Positions 57,622 through 64,000 of a stretch of DNA of 64,000 bases are shown one piece after another (positions within the stretch are counted from its first letter, which is position 1; every line of letters begins with the position of its first letter). Source of the stretch: Polyangium sp. 15x6 (GTDB lineage Bacteria > Myxococcota_A > Polyangia > Polyangiales > Polyangiaceae); NCBI RefSeq assembly GCF_029960785.1, contig NZ_JASBQE010000003.1:186001-250000 (forward strand), given 5' to 3'. The notes beneath the pieces were generated by a model. It saw only the letters and a program-made list of their open reading frames with translations. It did not search any database and had not been told where the DNA came from. Made by a program: the position numbers and the translations under genes.

Positions 57622-57725
57622 GCGCCGGGGTTTCACCCCGGACCCGACGAGGGGCTGTCCGCCCCTCGACCCGGACCAGGGCCAGCCCTGGACCTTTGGT
57701 GCATCGACCGCGGTGCGGTCGATGC
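57622..57725 (+). repeat. Structured intergenic repeat, copy A (104 bp)
   Basis: Contains four consecutive hairpins: CCGGGG/CCCCGG (57625-57641), CGAGGGGC/GCCCCTCG (57648-57668), CCAGGGC/GCCCTGG (57676-57691) and GCATCGACCGC/GCGGTCGATGC with a 3-base loop (57701-57725). It is inverted with respect to copy B (61746-61849) and differs from it at only 3 of 104 positions, two within ACCxxxGGT (a possible fifth mini-hairpin) and one in the fourth loop. It fills a convergent gap between the gene ending at 57602 and the TPR gene. Confidence 0.92.
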
Positions 57726-57736
57726 AATCGATTTTC

Positions 57737-58258
57737 TCAGTCGAACTCGACCGGCTCGTTCTCGCCGACGATCCCCAGCATGCCGAGGATCTGCTCGACC
57801 TCGAGACGCGCTTCGAGCTCGGGGTTCGACTTGAGGAACCCTTCGAGCTGCTTCTTCGCGGCCTTGCGGTTGCCCTTCGCGGCGTAGGCGAGGCCAGCGG
57901 CCTGCATCGCCTCGCCATCGCCGGGGAACCTGCGCAGGGCTTCGTTCGCCTGCGACAGGGCGCCGTCGAGGTCGCCGAGCTGGCGCAAGAGGTGCGAGAG
58001 CGCGACGCGCGCGCCGAGGTAGTTCGGGGCGAGGCGGAGCGCCGCGCGGTAAGCTTCACGCGCGGTCTCGCGCTCCCCCGTCTCGAAGAGGGCGGCGCCG
58101 AGGAAATGGAACGCGTAGGGGTTCCTCGGATCGGCCTTGATGACGTTTCGCAGGGCGACGAGCGCCTCGACGAAGCGCCCGTCGTTCATGAGCTCGGTCG
58201 CCTCTTCGACCGCGTCCCATCGGGCGGCGTCTTCTGCATCCACGGTCTGCGTTGCCAT
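57737..58258 (-). CDS. TPR-repeat protein
   Basis: A 173-residue soluble protein with about three tetratricopeptide repeats (residues 18-125): YAFHFLGAALFETGERETAREAYRAAL, ALSHLLRQLGDLDGALSQANEAL and AMQAAGLAYAAKGNRKAAKKQLEGF show the small-residue pattern at W/L/G/Y/A/F/A/P positions. The tail (residues 135-173) is acidic and Glu-rich. Scaffold or chaperone-like role, no partner visible. It reads toward the structured repeat, 12 bp from its stop. Confidence 0.85.
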   Translation of the reverse strand: MATQTVDAEDAARWDAVEEATELMNDGRFVEALVALRNVIKADPRNPYAFHFLGAALFETGERETAREAYRAALRLAPNYLGARVALSHLLRQLGDLDGALSQANEALRRFPGDGEAMQAAGLAYAAKGNRKAAKKQLEGFLKSNPELEARLEVEQILGMLGIVGENEPVEFD

Positions 58259-58348
58259 GCGCGAAGCATACGCGCGGAAAGCGCGGCGCGCCGTAGGGCG
58301 AGCGATCAGCGCTTCCGGCACCTCGTTTTTCGTGGTTAGTCCCGCTCG

Positions 58349-60367
58349 ATGCTCGAAAGGCCCCGCGAGCCCGCGCTGTTCTCGGTCTTCGCGGCGATCG
58401 TCGTGATCGCGGTGGGCCTCGCGTTCTGGCTGCCCGGGTTCGCGCGGACGGACGGGGTGTTCCCGGTCCCGCTCGACGACGTCTACATCCACTACGGATT
58501 CGCGCGGTCGGCGGCGCTCGGCCACCCGTTCGCGTGGCTGCCGGAGAACGGCTACTCCTCGGGCGGGACGAGCCTCACGTATCCGCTCGTGCTCGCGCCT
58601 GCGTGGGCGCTCGGCTTGCGAGGCGCGCAGCTCTCGTACTTCGCGGCCGCGATCACGTGCGTCTGCTTGTGGGATCTGTGCCGCTCGGTGCGAGCGTTGC
58701 TCGAAGGGACGCCGCGATTCGCGGCCTACATCGCGGCGCCCCTGCTCCTCGCCGTGCCGCTCGTCGACTGGAGCCTGTACTCGGGCATGGAGACCGCGCT
58801 CTTCGCGGGGATCCTCGGCCGTCTGCTCGTCGCGGCGCGGCGCGCGACGACGGCGTCGCCGCACGAGCGTCCCTCCGCGCAGCTCCGCGCCGGGCTCTGG
58901 GGCGCGCTCCTCGTGGCCACGCGGCCCGAGTCCGCGGCGCTCGTCGGGCCGCTCGGCGTGGCCGTGGTGTACGGCGCGCGTTCGCTCGGAACGGTGCCCT
59001 CGCTCCTCCGCGCGCTCGGACCGATGGGGGTTTTCCTGGCCGCGCAGGCCGCGGCGAACCTCGTGTTCACCGGGGAAATGAGCCAGGCGGGCGCGGTCCG
59101 CAAGCTCGTCGGGACGAACCCGTACCTCACGCCGATCGAGGCGGCCGTGGAGGTGATCAAGAACCTCGCCGTGCTGCAGGCGCAGGCATTCGACGTGGCG
59201 CTCGGGGGCCCGTCGGTCTCGTTCGTGGTGCCGCTCCTCGCGCTCGTCGCGGTCTTCGCGCGGCGCACGCGTCTCCTCGCGGCGCCGCTTCTCGCGGGCG
59301 CGATCGGCATGCTCCTGCTCGTGTCGTTGAACACGACGGCGCGGTACCAGAACTTCCGGTACGCCGTGCCTTCGCTCCTGTTCCTGCTCGTCGTGGCGGC
59401 GCTCGGAGCCGCGGAGCTGATGCGACGGGGGCGCGTGCTTCGCGCGCTCGGGATCGGGCTCGCGCTCGTCGCCGCGCTCGCGCCCGCGCGGCTCTTCCCG
59501 CGGCAGATCGATCATTTCGCCCGCGCTTCCGGCAACATCGAGCATCAGCAAGCCGAGGTCGCTCGTCGTCTCGCCGCGCTCTCGCCGCGTCCTCGGCGGG
59601 TCCTCGTCGGGGACGCGGGGGCGATCCCGTACCTCTCGGGTATTTCGGCGCTCGATGGCCTCGGCCTCGGCGGTTATCACGACCTGCCGTTCGCCCGCGC
59701 CTCGGTGCACGGGATCCCCGCGATCGTCGAGCTCATCGAGCGGATGCCGGCGAGCGAGCGGCCCGACGTGATGGCGATCTACCCGGGCTGGTTCCCCGAT
59801 CTCGCGCGATCGTTTGGACAGCAAATGTTCTCCGTGCGGATCGAGGACAACGTGATCTGCGCCGCGCCGGAGAAGGTCGTGTACGCGGCCGACTGGTCCA
59901 CGCTCGCGGCGAGCGGCGAGACGCGGGCGGGTTCGGTCTTCGAGGTCGATGTCGCGGATCTCGTGGACGAACGGGCACACGGATACACGTTCCCGCGGCC
60001 GCAGGCCGGGTGGGTGATCGGCGCGACGTTGCAAGATGCGGCCGGGCGCGCGCGGTTCGACGCGGGCCGCATCGTTCCGCAGGGGCAAAGCGAGTCGTTT
60101 CGCGTCGCGCCGCACGTCGAGCGAGGTCCCGCGACGCTCGTGCTCCGGACCGATGGCGGCGGACCGATCACGCTCGTGATCGAGCACGTCGTGCGCGGGG
60201 AGCCCCTCGGGGGAGGCTCGCAAACCGTGGAGATCCCGGCGCGGGACGAGGCGACGTGGTTCGAGGCGCGTGTCCCGCTTTCCTCCGTCGGCGGTCGTGA
60301 TTCCGTGACGATCACGGCGAAGCAAAACGCATGGCGGAGCTTCCACGCGTGGCTCGTACGACCTTGA
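58349..60367 (+). CDS. GT-C-fold membrane glycosyltransferase-like protein
   Basis: A 672-residue integral membrane protein with about ten hydrophobic helices in residues 10-400 followed by a ~230-residue periplasmic domain. The first loop holds LDDVYIHYGFARSAAL; the DD pair near residue 46 is the catalytic signature of GT-C enzymes that use polyprenyl-phosphate sugars (arabinosyl/mannosyltransferase-like). The C-terminal part is beta-rich (RAGSVFEVDVADLVDE, GPATLVLRTDGGGP), like a carbohydrate-binding sandwich. A cell-envelope glycosylation role is inferred. It forms an operon with the two genes that follow. Confidence 0.8.
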   Translation: MLERPREPALFSVFAAIVVIAVGLAFWLPGFARTDGVFPVPLDDVYIHYGFARSAALGHPFAWLPENGYSSGGTSLTYPLVLAPAWALGLRGAQLSYFAAAITCVCLWDLCRSVRALLEGTPRFAAYIAAPLLLAVPLVDWSLYSGMETALFAGILGRLLVAARRATTASPHERPSAQLRAGLWGALLVATRPESAALVGPLGVAVVYGARSLGTVPSLLRALGPMGVFLAAQAAANLVFTGEMSQAGAVRKLVGTNPYLTPIEAAVEVIKNLAVLQAQAFDVALGGPSVSFVVPLLALVAVFARRTRLLAAPLLAGAIGMLLLVSLNTTARYQNFRYAVPSLLFLLVVAALGAAELMRRGRVLRALGIGLALVAALAPARLFPRQIDHFARASGNIEHQQAEVARRLAALSPRPRRVLVGDAGAIPYLSGISALDGLGLGGYHDLPFARASVHGIPAIVELIERMPASERPDVMAIYPGWFPDLARSFGQQMFSVRIEDNVICAAPEKVVYAADWSTLAASGETRAGSVFEVDVADLVDERAHGYTFPRPQAGWVIGATLQDAAGRARFDAGRIVPQGQSESFRVAPHVERGPATLVLRTDGGGPITLVIEHVVRGEPLGGGSQTVEIPARDEATWFEARVPLSSVGGRDSVTITAKQNAWRSFHAWLVRP

Positions 60368-60401
60368 AGATCACGGGCGCCGTCCGTGGCATCCTCGCGG
60401 C

Positions 60402-61115
60402 ATGGCGGATCGTCCCTTCTGGGCCCGCGCGCTCGTGAACGCGGGCCGAGAGGCCCTCGCGTTCGGGCGGCAGGCATGGCTCCTGCGGCACGATCTCGAG
60501 GGAGCCGCGCCGCCTGCCGAGGTGCAGGACGGCGACGACGTCGTGGTGCTCCTCCACGGCCTCTTCGCGACGGCCGGCGGGCTCCGTCCCATGCGCCGCG
60601 CGATCACGCGTCACAAGGGCGTGCACGCCGCGGCGATGACGTATCCGCCGGGCCCGGGCGTCGAGGAGCTCGCCGAACGGCTCGCGGCGCTCACCGCGGA
60701 GCTGCCCGGCGCGGCGCGCCTGCATCTCGTGGGGCACAGCCTCGGCGGCGTCGTTTCGCGGTTTTACGCGCAGGAGGCGGGGGACGCGCGGGTCGTGCAG
60801 ACGATCTCGATGGCGAGCCCGTTCGCGGGCGTCGTCGGGGCGAGCGCGCTCGGGTTCGGCGCGGCGCGTGATCTCGCGCCGGACAGCGCGGTCCTGCGCA
60901 GGATCCGCCTCGCCGCATCGGCCACGGCGAACGTCCCGCATCTCTCGATCATCGCAAGGGCGGACGCCGTCCTGCGTTCGCCCGTGTCACACGCCCTGCC
61001 CGGCGGCGAGGTGATCGTGATGGAAGGCCAAGGGCACAACACGGTGCTCTTCGACGAGGAGGTCGCGCGGATCGTCGAGCGGCGGATCCTCACCCGCCGC
61101 AGAAAAACGTGCTAG
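60402..61115 (+). CDS. Alpha/beta-hydrolase lipase-like protein
   Basis: A 237-residue soluble hydrolase. VVLLHGLFATAGGLRPM carries the oxyanion residue, GHSLGG the nucleophile, and QGHNTVLFD the His; the Asp is probably in IARADAVLR. The N-terminal helix (FGRQAWLLR) precedes the core. It resembles PGAP1-type or small triacylglycerol-lipase-like hydrolases. It begins 34 bp after the GT-C gene on the same strand, so a joint role in remodelling lipid-linked glycans is possible but unproven. Confidence 0.85.
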   Translation: MADRPFWARALVNAGREALAFGRQAWLLRHDLEGAAPPAEVQDGDDVVVLLHGLFATAGGLRPMRRAITRHKGVHAAAMTYPPGPGVEELAERLAALTAELPGAARLHLVGHSLGGVVSRFYAQEAGDARVVQTISMASPFAGVVGASALGFGAARDLAPDSAVLRRIRLAASATANVPHLSIIARADAVLRSPVSHALPGGEVIVMEGQGHNTVLFDEEVARIVERRILTRRRKTC

Positions 61116-61125
61116 GTGCGGGTTC

Positions 61126-61716
61126 GTGCGTCGCAACGTGAAAGCTTCGTGGATCGGAGTCGCGCTCGCCCTCGGGGCCATGCTCGCGCCGGACGTCGCG
61201 CGGGCCGACGCGTCGGCGTGGGCGTTCGCGGGGGCAGGGGCGCTCGCGTGGAAAGAGGGGACGGCGGCGCTCGCGCCGCGCGCGGCCTTCAACATCGATT
61301 ACGGCGTGGGCACGACGCCGGACGGATCCTTCATCGTCGGCGGTCTCGCGCGGCTCACGCCCGTGGTCGACGAGGGCCTCGACCTGTCCTTGCTCGCGCG
61401 CTTCGCCACGCACGGCTTTCAGGCGGGCAAAGTGGGCGTCGCGGTCGACGTGGGCGGCTACCAGAGGCTCTGGGGGACGTACTCGCGCGGCGTGGCCGGG
61501 GGCCTCACGCTCGGCTTGCCGCTCGGCTTCTCGATCGGCGTGCAGGGGCTCTACGGGACGGGCGACGCGCTCGCGTTCGGCGCGTTCGCCGGCATCGATT
61601 TCCTGCGCCTGACGATCTACCGGCAGTCGATGCTCGACGCGTGGCCGAACCCGTACCCGGCGCATCAAACGCCGGCGGCGACGGCCTCGTTCGGGCCGTC
61701 GCCACGGTTCTTCTAG
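61126..61716 (+). CDS. Small exported outer-membrane barrel-like protein
   Basis: A 196-residue protein with signal peptide ending near ARADA; the start is GTG. The mature part consists of Gly-rich amphipathic strands (SFIVGGLARLTPVV, VAVDVGGYQRLWGTYSR, GLTLGLPLGFSIGVQGLYG) and ends in Phe-Phe, as expected for a barrel. It starts 10 bp after the lipase and ends 29 bp before the inverted copy of the structured repeat. Function unknown. Confidence 0.75.
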   Translation: MRRNVKASWIGVALALGAMLAPDVARADASAWAFAGAGALAWKEGTAALAPRAAFNIDYGVGTTPDGSFIVGGLARLTPVVDEGLDLSLLARFATHGFQAGKVGVAVDVGGYQRLWGTYSRGVAGGLTLGLPLGFSIGVQGLYGTGDALAFGAFAGIDFLRLTIYRQSMLDAWPNPYPAHQTPAATASFGPSPRFF

Positions 61717-61745
61717 GTCGGAGAAAGCAGAGCTCCGGATCGCTT

Positions 61746-61849
61746 GCATCGACCGCATCGCGGTCGATGCACCAGTGGTCCAGGGCTGGCCCTGGTCCGG
61801 GTCGAGGGGCGGACAGCCCCTCGTCGGGTCCGGGGTGAAACCCCGGCGC
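61746..61849 (-). repeat. Structured intergenic repeat, copy B (104 bp, inverted)
   Basis: Reverse complement of copy A at 57622-57725 with three differences, all in predicted loops, and no indel. The hairpins are the same; the long one (61746-61770) pairs GCATCGACCGC with GCGGTCGATGC around ATC. It occupies the convergent gap between the barrel-like gene and gcvPA, starting 29 bp after one stop and ending 10 bp before the other. Confidence 0.92.
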
Positions 61850-61859
61850 GGCGCCTCCG

Positions 61860-63218
61860 TTAGATCGCCGCGAGAGCCTCGACCAGCCGGTCGAGGTCCG
61901 CGCGCGTGTGGCGCTCGGTCACGGCGATGAGCAGCTCGCCCTTCCGATCGGCGCTGACGCGGCCGAGGTCGAAGCCGGGGATGATGTCCCGCGCGGCGAG
62001 CGCGTCGCAGACCTTCTTCGCGTCGCCGCCGCGCACGCGCACGACGAACTCGTTGAAGGTCGGAGCGCGGTACGGCAGCGCGTAGCCTTCGAGGCCCGCG
62101 ATCGCCTGCTTCAGGTACTCGGCCTTGGCGAGGCACTGACGCGCGGCCTCCACGAAACCCTTCTTGCCGAGCATGCACATCTTGATGGTCATCGCGGTCG
62201 CGCAGAGGCCGCTGTTCGTGCAGATGTTGCTCGTGGCCCGCTCGCGGCGGATGTGCTGCTCGCGCGTGGCCAGCGTGAGCACGTAGCCGCGGTTGCCCGC
62301 TTTATCGACGGTCTCGCCGACGATGCGGCCGGGGATCTGCTGGAGGTATTTGCGGTCGTCGCGGCACGCGAAGAGCCCGACGCCGGGGCCGCCGAACTGC
62401 GGCGGGAGGCCGAGCGGCTGGCCCTCGCCCACGGCGATGTCTGCGCCGAGCGCGCCGGGCGACTCGAGGAGCGCGAGCGCATACGGATCTTGCGTCGCCG
62501 TGATCACGAGCGCGCCCTTGTCGTGCGCGGCCTGGGCCACCTTCCGGAGATCGCAGACCGAGCCGTAGAAGTTCGGATACCCGACGACGACACACGCGGT
62601 CTCGGGCGTGATCGCGGCCGCGAGCGCGTCCACGTCCGCGGCGCCGTTCGCGGCGAGAGGCACCGTCGTGAGCGAGGCCTTGCCCGTTCCGAGGCTACGC
62701 ACGTGCGTCTCGATCGTCTCCAGGTACTCGGGGTGGATGCCCGCGGAGATGACCGTGTGCTCGCGCCCGACGAGCCTGCGCGCCATGAGCACGGCCTCGG
62801 CGGTCGCGCTCGCGCCGTCGTACATCGACGCGTTCGCGAGCGGCAGGCCGAAGATCTCGCTGACGATCGTCTGGAACTCGAAGATGACCTGCAGCGTGCC
62901 CTGCGCGACCTCGGGCTGGTACGGCGTGTACGCCGTGTAGAACTCGCTGCGCAGGATGAGCTGATCGGCGGCGGGCGGGAAATGATGCTCGTACGCGCCG
63001 GCGCCGAGGAACGAGAGCATGCCGGCCGCGCGGTTCTTGCGGGCGAGCTCTTCGAGGTGGCGCATGAGCGACGGCTCGTCGACCGGCGCGGGCAGGTCGA
63101 GCGGGCGATCGTAGCGGGCGCGTGCGGGGATCGATTCGTAGAGCGCCTCGAGCGACGGCAGGCCGACGGCCTCCAGCATCGAAGCGATCTCCTCGGGCGT
63201 ATGAGGGAGGTATCGCAT
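61860..63218 (-). CDS. gcvPA: Glycine dehydrogenase (decarboxylating) subunit 1
   Basis: A 452-residue subunit of the split P protein of the glycine cleavage system, which decarboxylates glycine and passes the aminomethyl group to GcvH. The N-terminal MRYLPHTPEEIASML, FLGAGAYEHHFPPAADQL and EFYTAYTPYQPEVAQGTLQ are characteristic of GcvPA. The PLP-binding Lys is in the other subunit (GcvPB), which is not found downstream here. Length is normal for the split form. It lies 35 bp after gcvH on the same strand and is expected to share its transcript. Confidence 0.95.
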   Translation of the reverse strand: MRYLPHTPEEIASMLEAVGLPSLEALYESIPARARYDRPLDLPAPVDEPSLMRHLEELARKNRAAGMLSFLGAGAYEHHFPPAADQLILRSEFYTAYTPYQPEVAQGTLQVIFEFQTIVSEIFGLPLANASMYDGASATAEAVLMARRLVGREHTVISAGIHPEYLETIETHVRSLGTGKASLTTVPLAANGAADVDALAAAITPETACVVVGYPNFYGSVCDLRKVAQAAHDKGALVITATQDPYALALLESPGALGADIAVGEGQPLGLPPQFGGPGVGLFACRDDRKYLQQIPGRIVGETVDKAGNRGYVLTLATREQHIRRERATSNICTNSGLCATAMTIKMCMLGKKGFVEAARQCLAKAEYLKQAIAGLEGYALPYRAPTFNEFVVRVRGGDAKKVCDALAARDIIPGFDLGRVSADRKGELLIAVTERHTRADLDRLVEALAAI

Positions 63219-63253
63219 GGGTGTGGAGAGAGATGAGGAGGCCGCGGCCCGTC

Positions 63254-63658
63254 TCAGTGGCCGGCGGTCTTCTTCAGCAGCTCAGTATAGGCAGTGACGT
63301 CGAGCAGGCCATCAAGCTCGCTCCGATCGGAAGGCTCCACGGCGATCATCCAGGCGCGGTCGTAACAGTCATCGTTTACCAGCTCCGGCCTGGTCTCCAG
63401 GGCTGTGTTGACCTCGACGACCTTCCCGCTCAACGGTGCGAAGAGGTCGCTCAGCGTCTTGACGCTCTCGATCGTCCCGAAGGCCTTGCCCCGGGTGATC
63501 GTCTCGCCGGGCTTCACGTCGAGGTTCACGAGCGTGATGTCACCGAGCTGATCTATGGCGTAGGCCGTGATGCCCACGCGCACGACGTTGCCATCCTCCT
63601 TCGCCCACTCGTGATCATTGGTGTACCGACGATCTGAACGAACATCATCGCTGCTCAT
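63254..63658 (-). CDS. gcvH: Glycine cleavage system H protein
   Basis: A 134-residue lipoyl carrier. GKAFGTIESVKTLSDLF has the lipoylation Lys at residue 67. RYTNDHEWAKEDGNVVRVGIT begins the fold as usual and the C-terminal ELDGLLDVTAYTELL is typical. The ATG at 63658 is preceded by a purine-rich AGGAGAGAGGG stretch. It shuttles the methylamine and hydride-carrying group among P, T and L proteins. Confidence 0.95.
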   Translation of the reverse strand: MSSDDVRSDRRYTNDHEWAKEDGNVVRVGITAYAIDQLGDITLVNLDVKPGETITRGKAFGTIESVKTLSDLFAPLSGKVVEVNTALETRPELVNDDCYDRAWMIAVEPSDRSELDGLLDVTAYTELLKKTAGH

Positions 63659-63702
63659 ACGAAGCCCTCTCTCCTGTCCCCTGCTACGACGACACGCTTT
63701 CG

Positions 63703-64000
63703 TTACGACGAACGCTTGTAAAACGGAGTCTTCGCCACGACGGCGCTCACCGAGCGGCCGCGGCAGTCGACCTCGAACGACGTGCCCACCTCGGCGAGCG
63801 ACGTGGGTAGGTAGCCGAGGCCGATGTTCTTGCCGACCGTGGGGCCGGGGCTGCCGCTCGTGCACACGCCGACCTTGATCCCCACCTTGTCGAGGAGCGG
63901 GTAGCCGTGTCGCGCGATGCCGCGACCGGTCATCTCGAAGCCGACGAGCTTGCGCGTCAGGCCCGCCGCCTTGATGCGCTCGAGCGCCGTGCGACCCACG
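63703..64000 (-). CDS. gcvT: Aminomethyltransferase (glycine cleavage T protein), C-terminal part
   Basis: Only the last ~98 residues are in the window; the gene continues past the right edge. RKLVGFEMTGRGIARHGYPLL, GVCTSGSPGPTVGKNIGLGYLP and the final FYKR match the C-terminal barrel of GcvT, which transfers the methylene unit to tetrahydrofolate. It is first in the order gcvT-gcvH-gcvPA on the minus strand, 44 bp before gcvH. The apparent start codon at 63999 is a window-edge artefact. Confidence 0.93.
   Translation of the reverse strand, partial: VGRTALERIKAAGLTRKLVGFEMTGRGIARHGYPLLDKVGIKVGVCTSGSPGPTVGKNIGLGYLPTSLAEVGTSFEVDCRGRSVSAVVAKTPFYKRSS

Overview
The window looks like chromosomal DNA of a myxobacterium, most plausibly Polyangiales (Polyangium/Sorangium-like). 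The reasons are very high GC, many Sec-exported proteins and lipoproteins with Ser/Gly-rich linkers, a eukaryote-type Ser/Thr kinase, a giant pseudokinase/AAA/STAS regulator, a HEAT-repeat protein and a stand-alone NRPS-PKS megasynthase. There is no rRNA or tRNA gene, CRISPR array, transposase or prophage that I can support. Taxonomy is inference; no marker gene was compared.

Left part (1-12 kb): a basic hypothetical protein; a lipid-kinase-like DAGK protein; a half-size GDT1 transporter; then a divergent pair, myo-inositol-1-phosphate synthase and a stand-alone inositol-phosphate cytidylyltransferase (a CDP-inositol module); a DUF2064 transferase; a membrane protein; a secreted HEAT-repeat protein; and a VWA lipoprotein. 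12-22 kb: an AmpG-like MFS transporter under a self-overlapping TetR gene with a clear promoter and operator, an M15-like exported protein, a propeller-like lipoprotein, a Ser/Thr kinase with a small membrane partner, and a minus-strand run of envelope genes around a GuaB1-type IMPDH/GMP-reductase protein.

22-28 kb: an operon of two tandem paralogous lipoproteins and a FadL-type porin, then an esterase. 28-46 kb: the signalling and secondary-metabolism core. It has a 1656-residue pseudokinase-AAA-GAF-PAS-STAS protein, a convergent 2905-residue NRPS-PKS (C-A-PCP-KS-AT-MT-ACP-TE plus a terminal NTF2/SnoaL-like domain) behind a leader carrying a perfect CRP-type palindrome, and a one-base-overlapping RsbQ-hydrolase/hybrid-histidine-kinase pair.

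46-57 kb: envelope proteins, a purple-acid-phosphatase-like lipoprotein and a tightly overlapping minus-strand catabolic operon (SDR, RidA, MarR, enoyl-CoA hydratase, acyl-CoA dehydrogenase, then an OYE-like flavoprotein beyond a 21/22-bp tandem repeat). Its gene content resembles aminobenzoyl-CoA or salicylyl-CoA type aerobic pathways. A large lipoprotein hydrolase and an overlapping small protein follow.

57-64 kb: two copies of a 104-bp multi-hairpin element in inverted orientation, each in a convergent intergenic gap, flank a TPR protein, a GT-C membrane glycosyltransferase, a lipase and an outer-membrane protein. The window ends in the glycine-cleavage operon gcvT(partial)-gcvH-gcvPA, with no gcvPB next to it. 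The most novel items are the structured repeat, the single-gene NRPS-PKS with its unusual tail, the CDP-inositol module and the kinase lacking an N-lobe.
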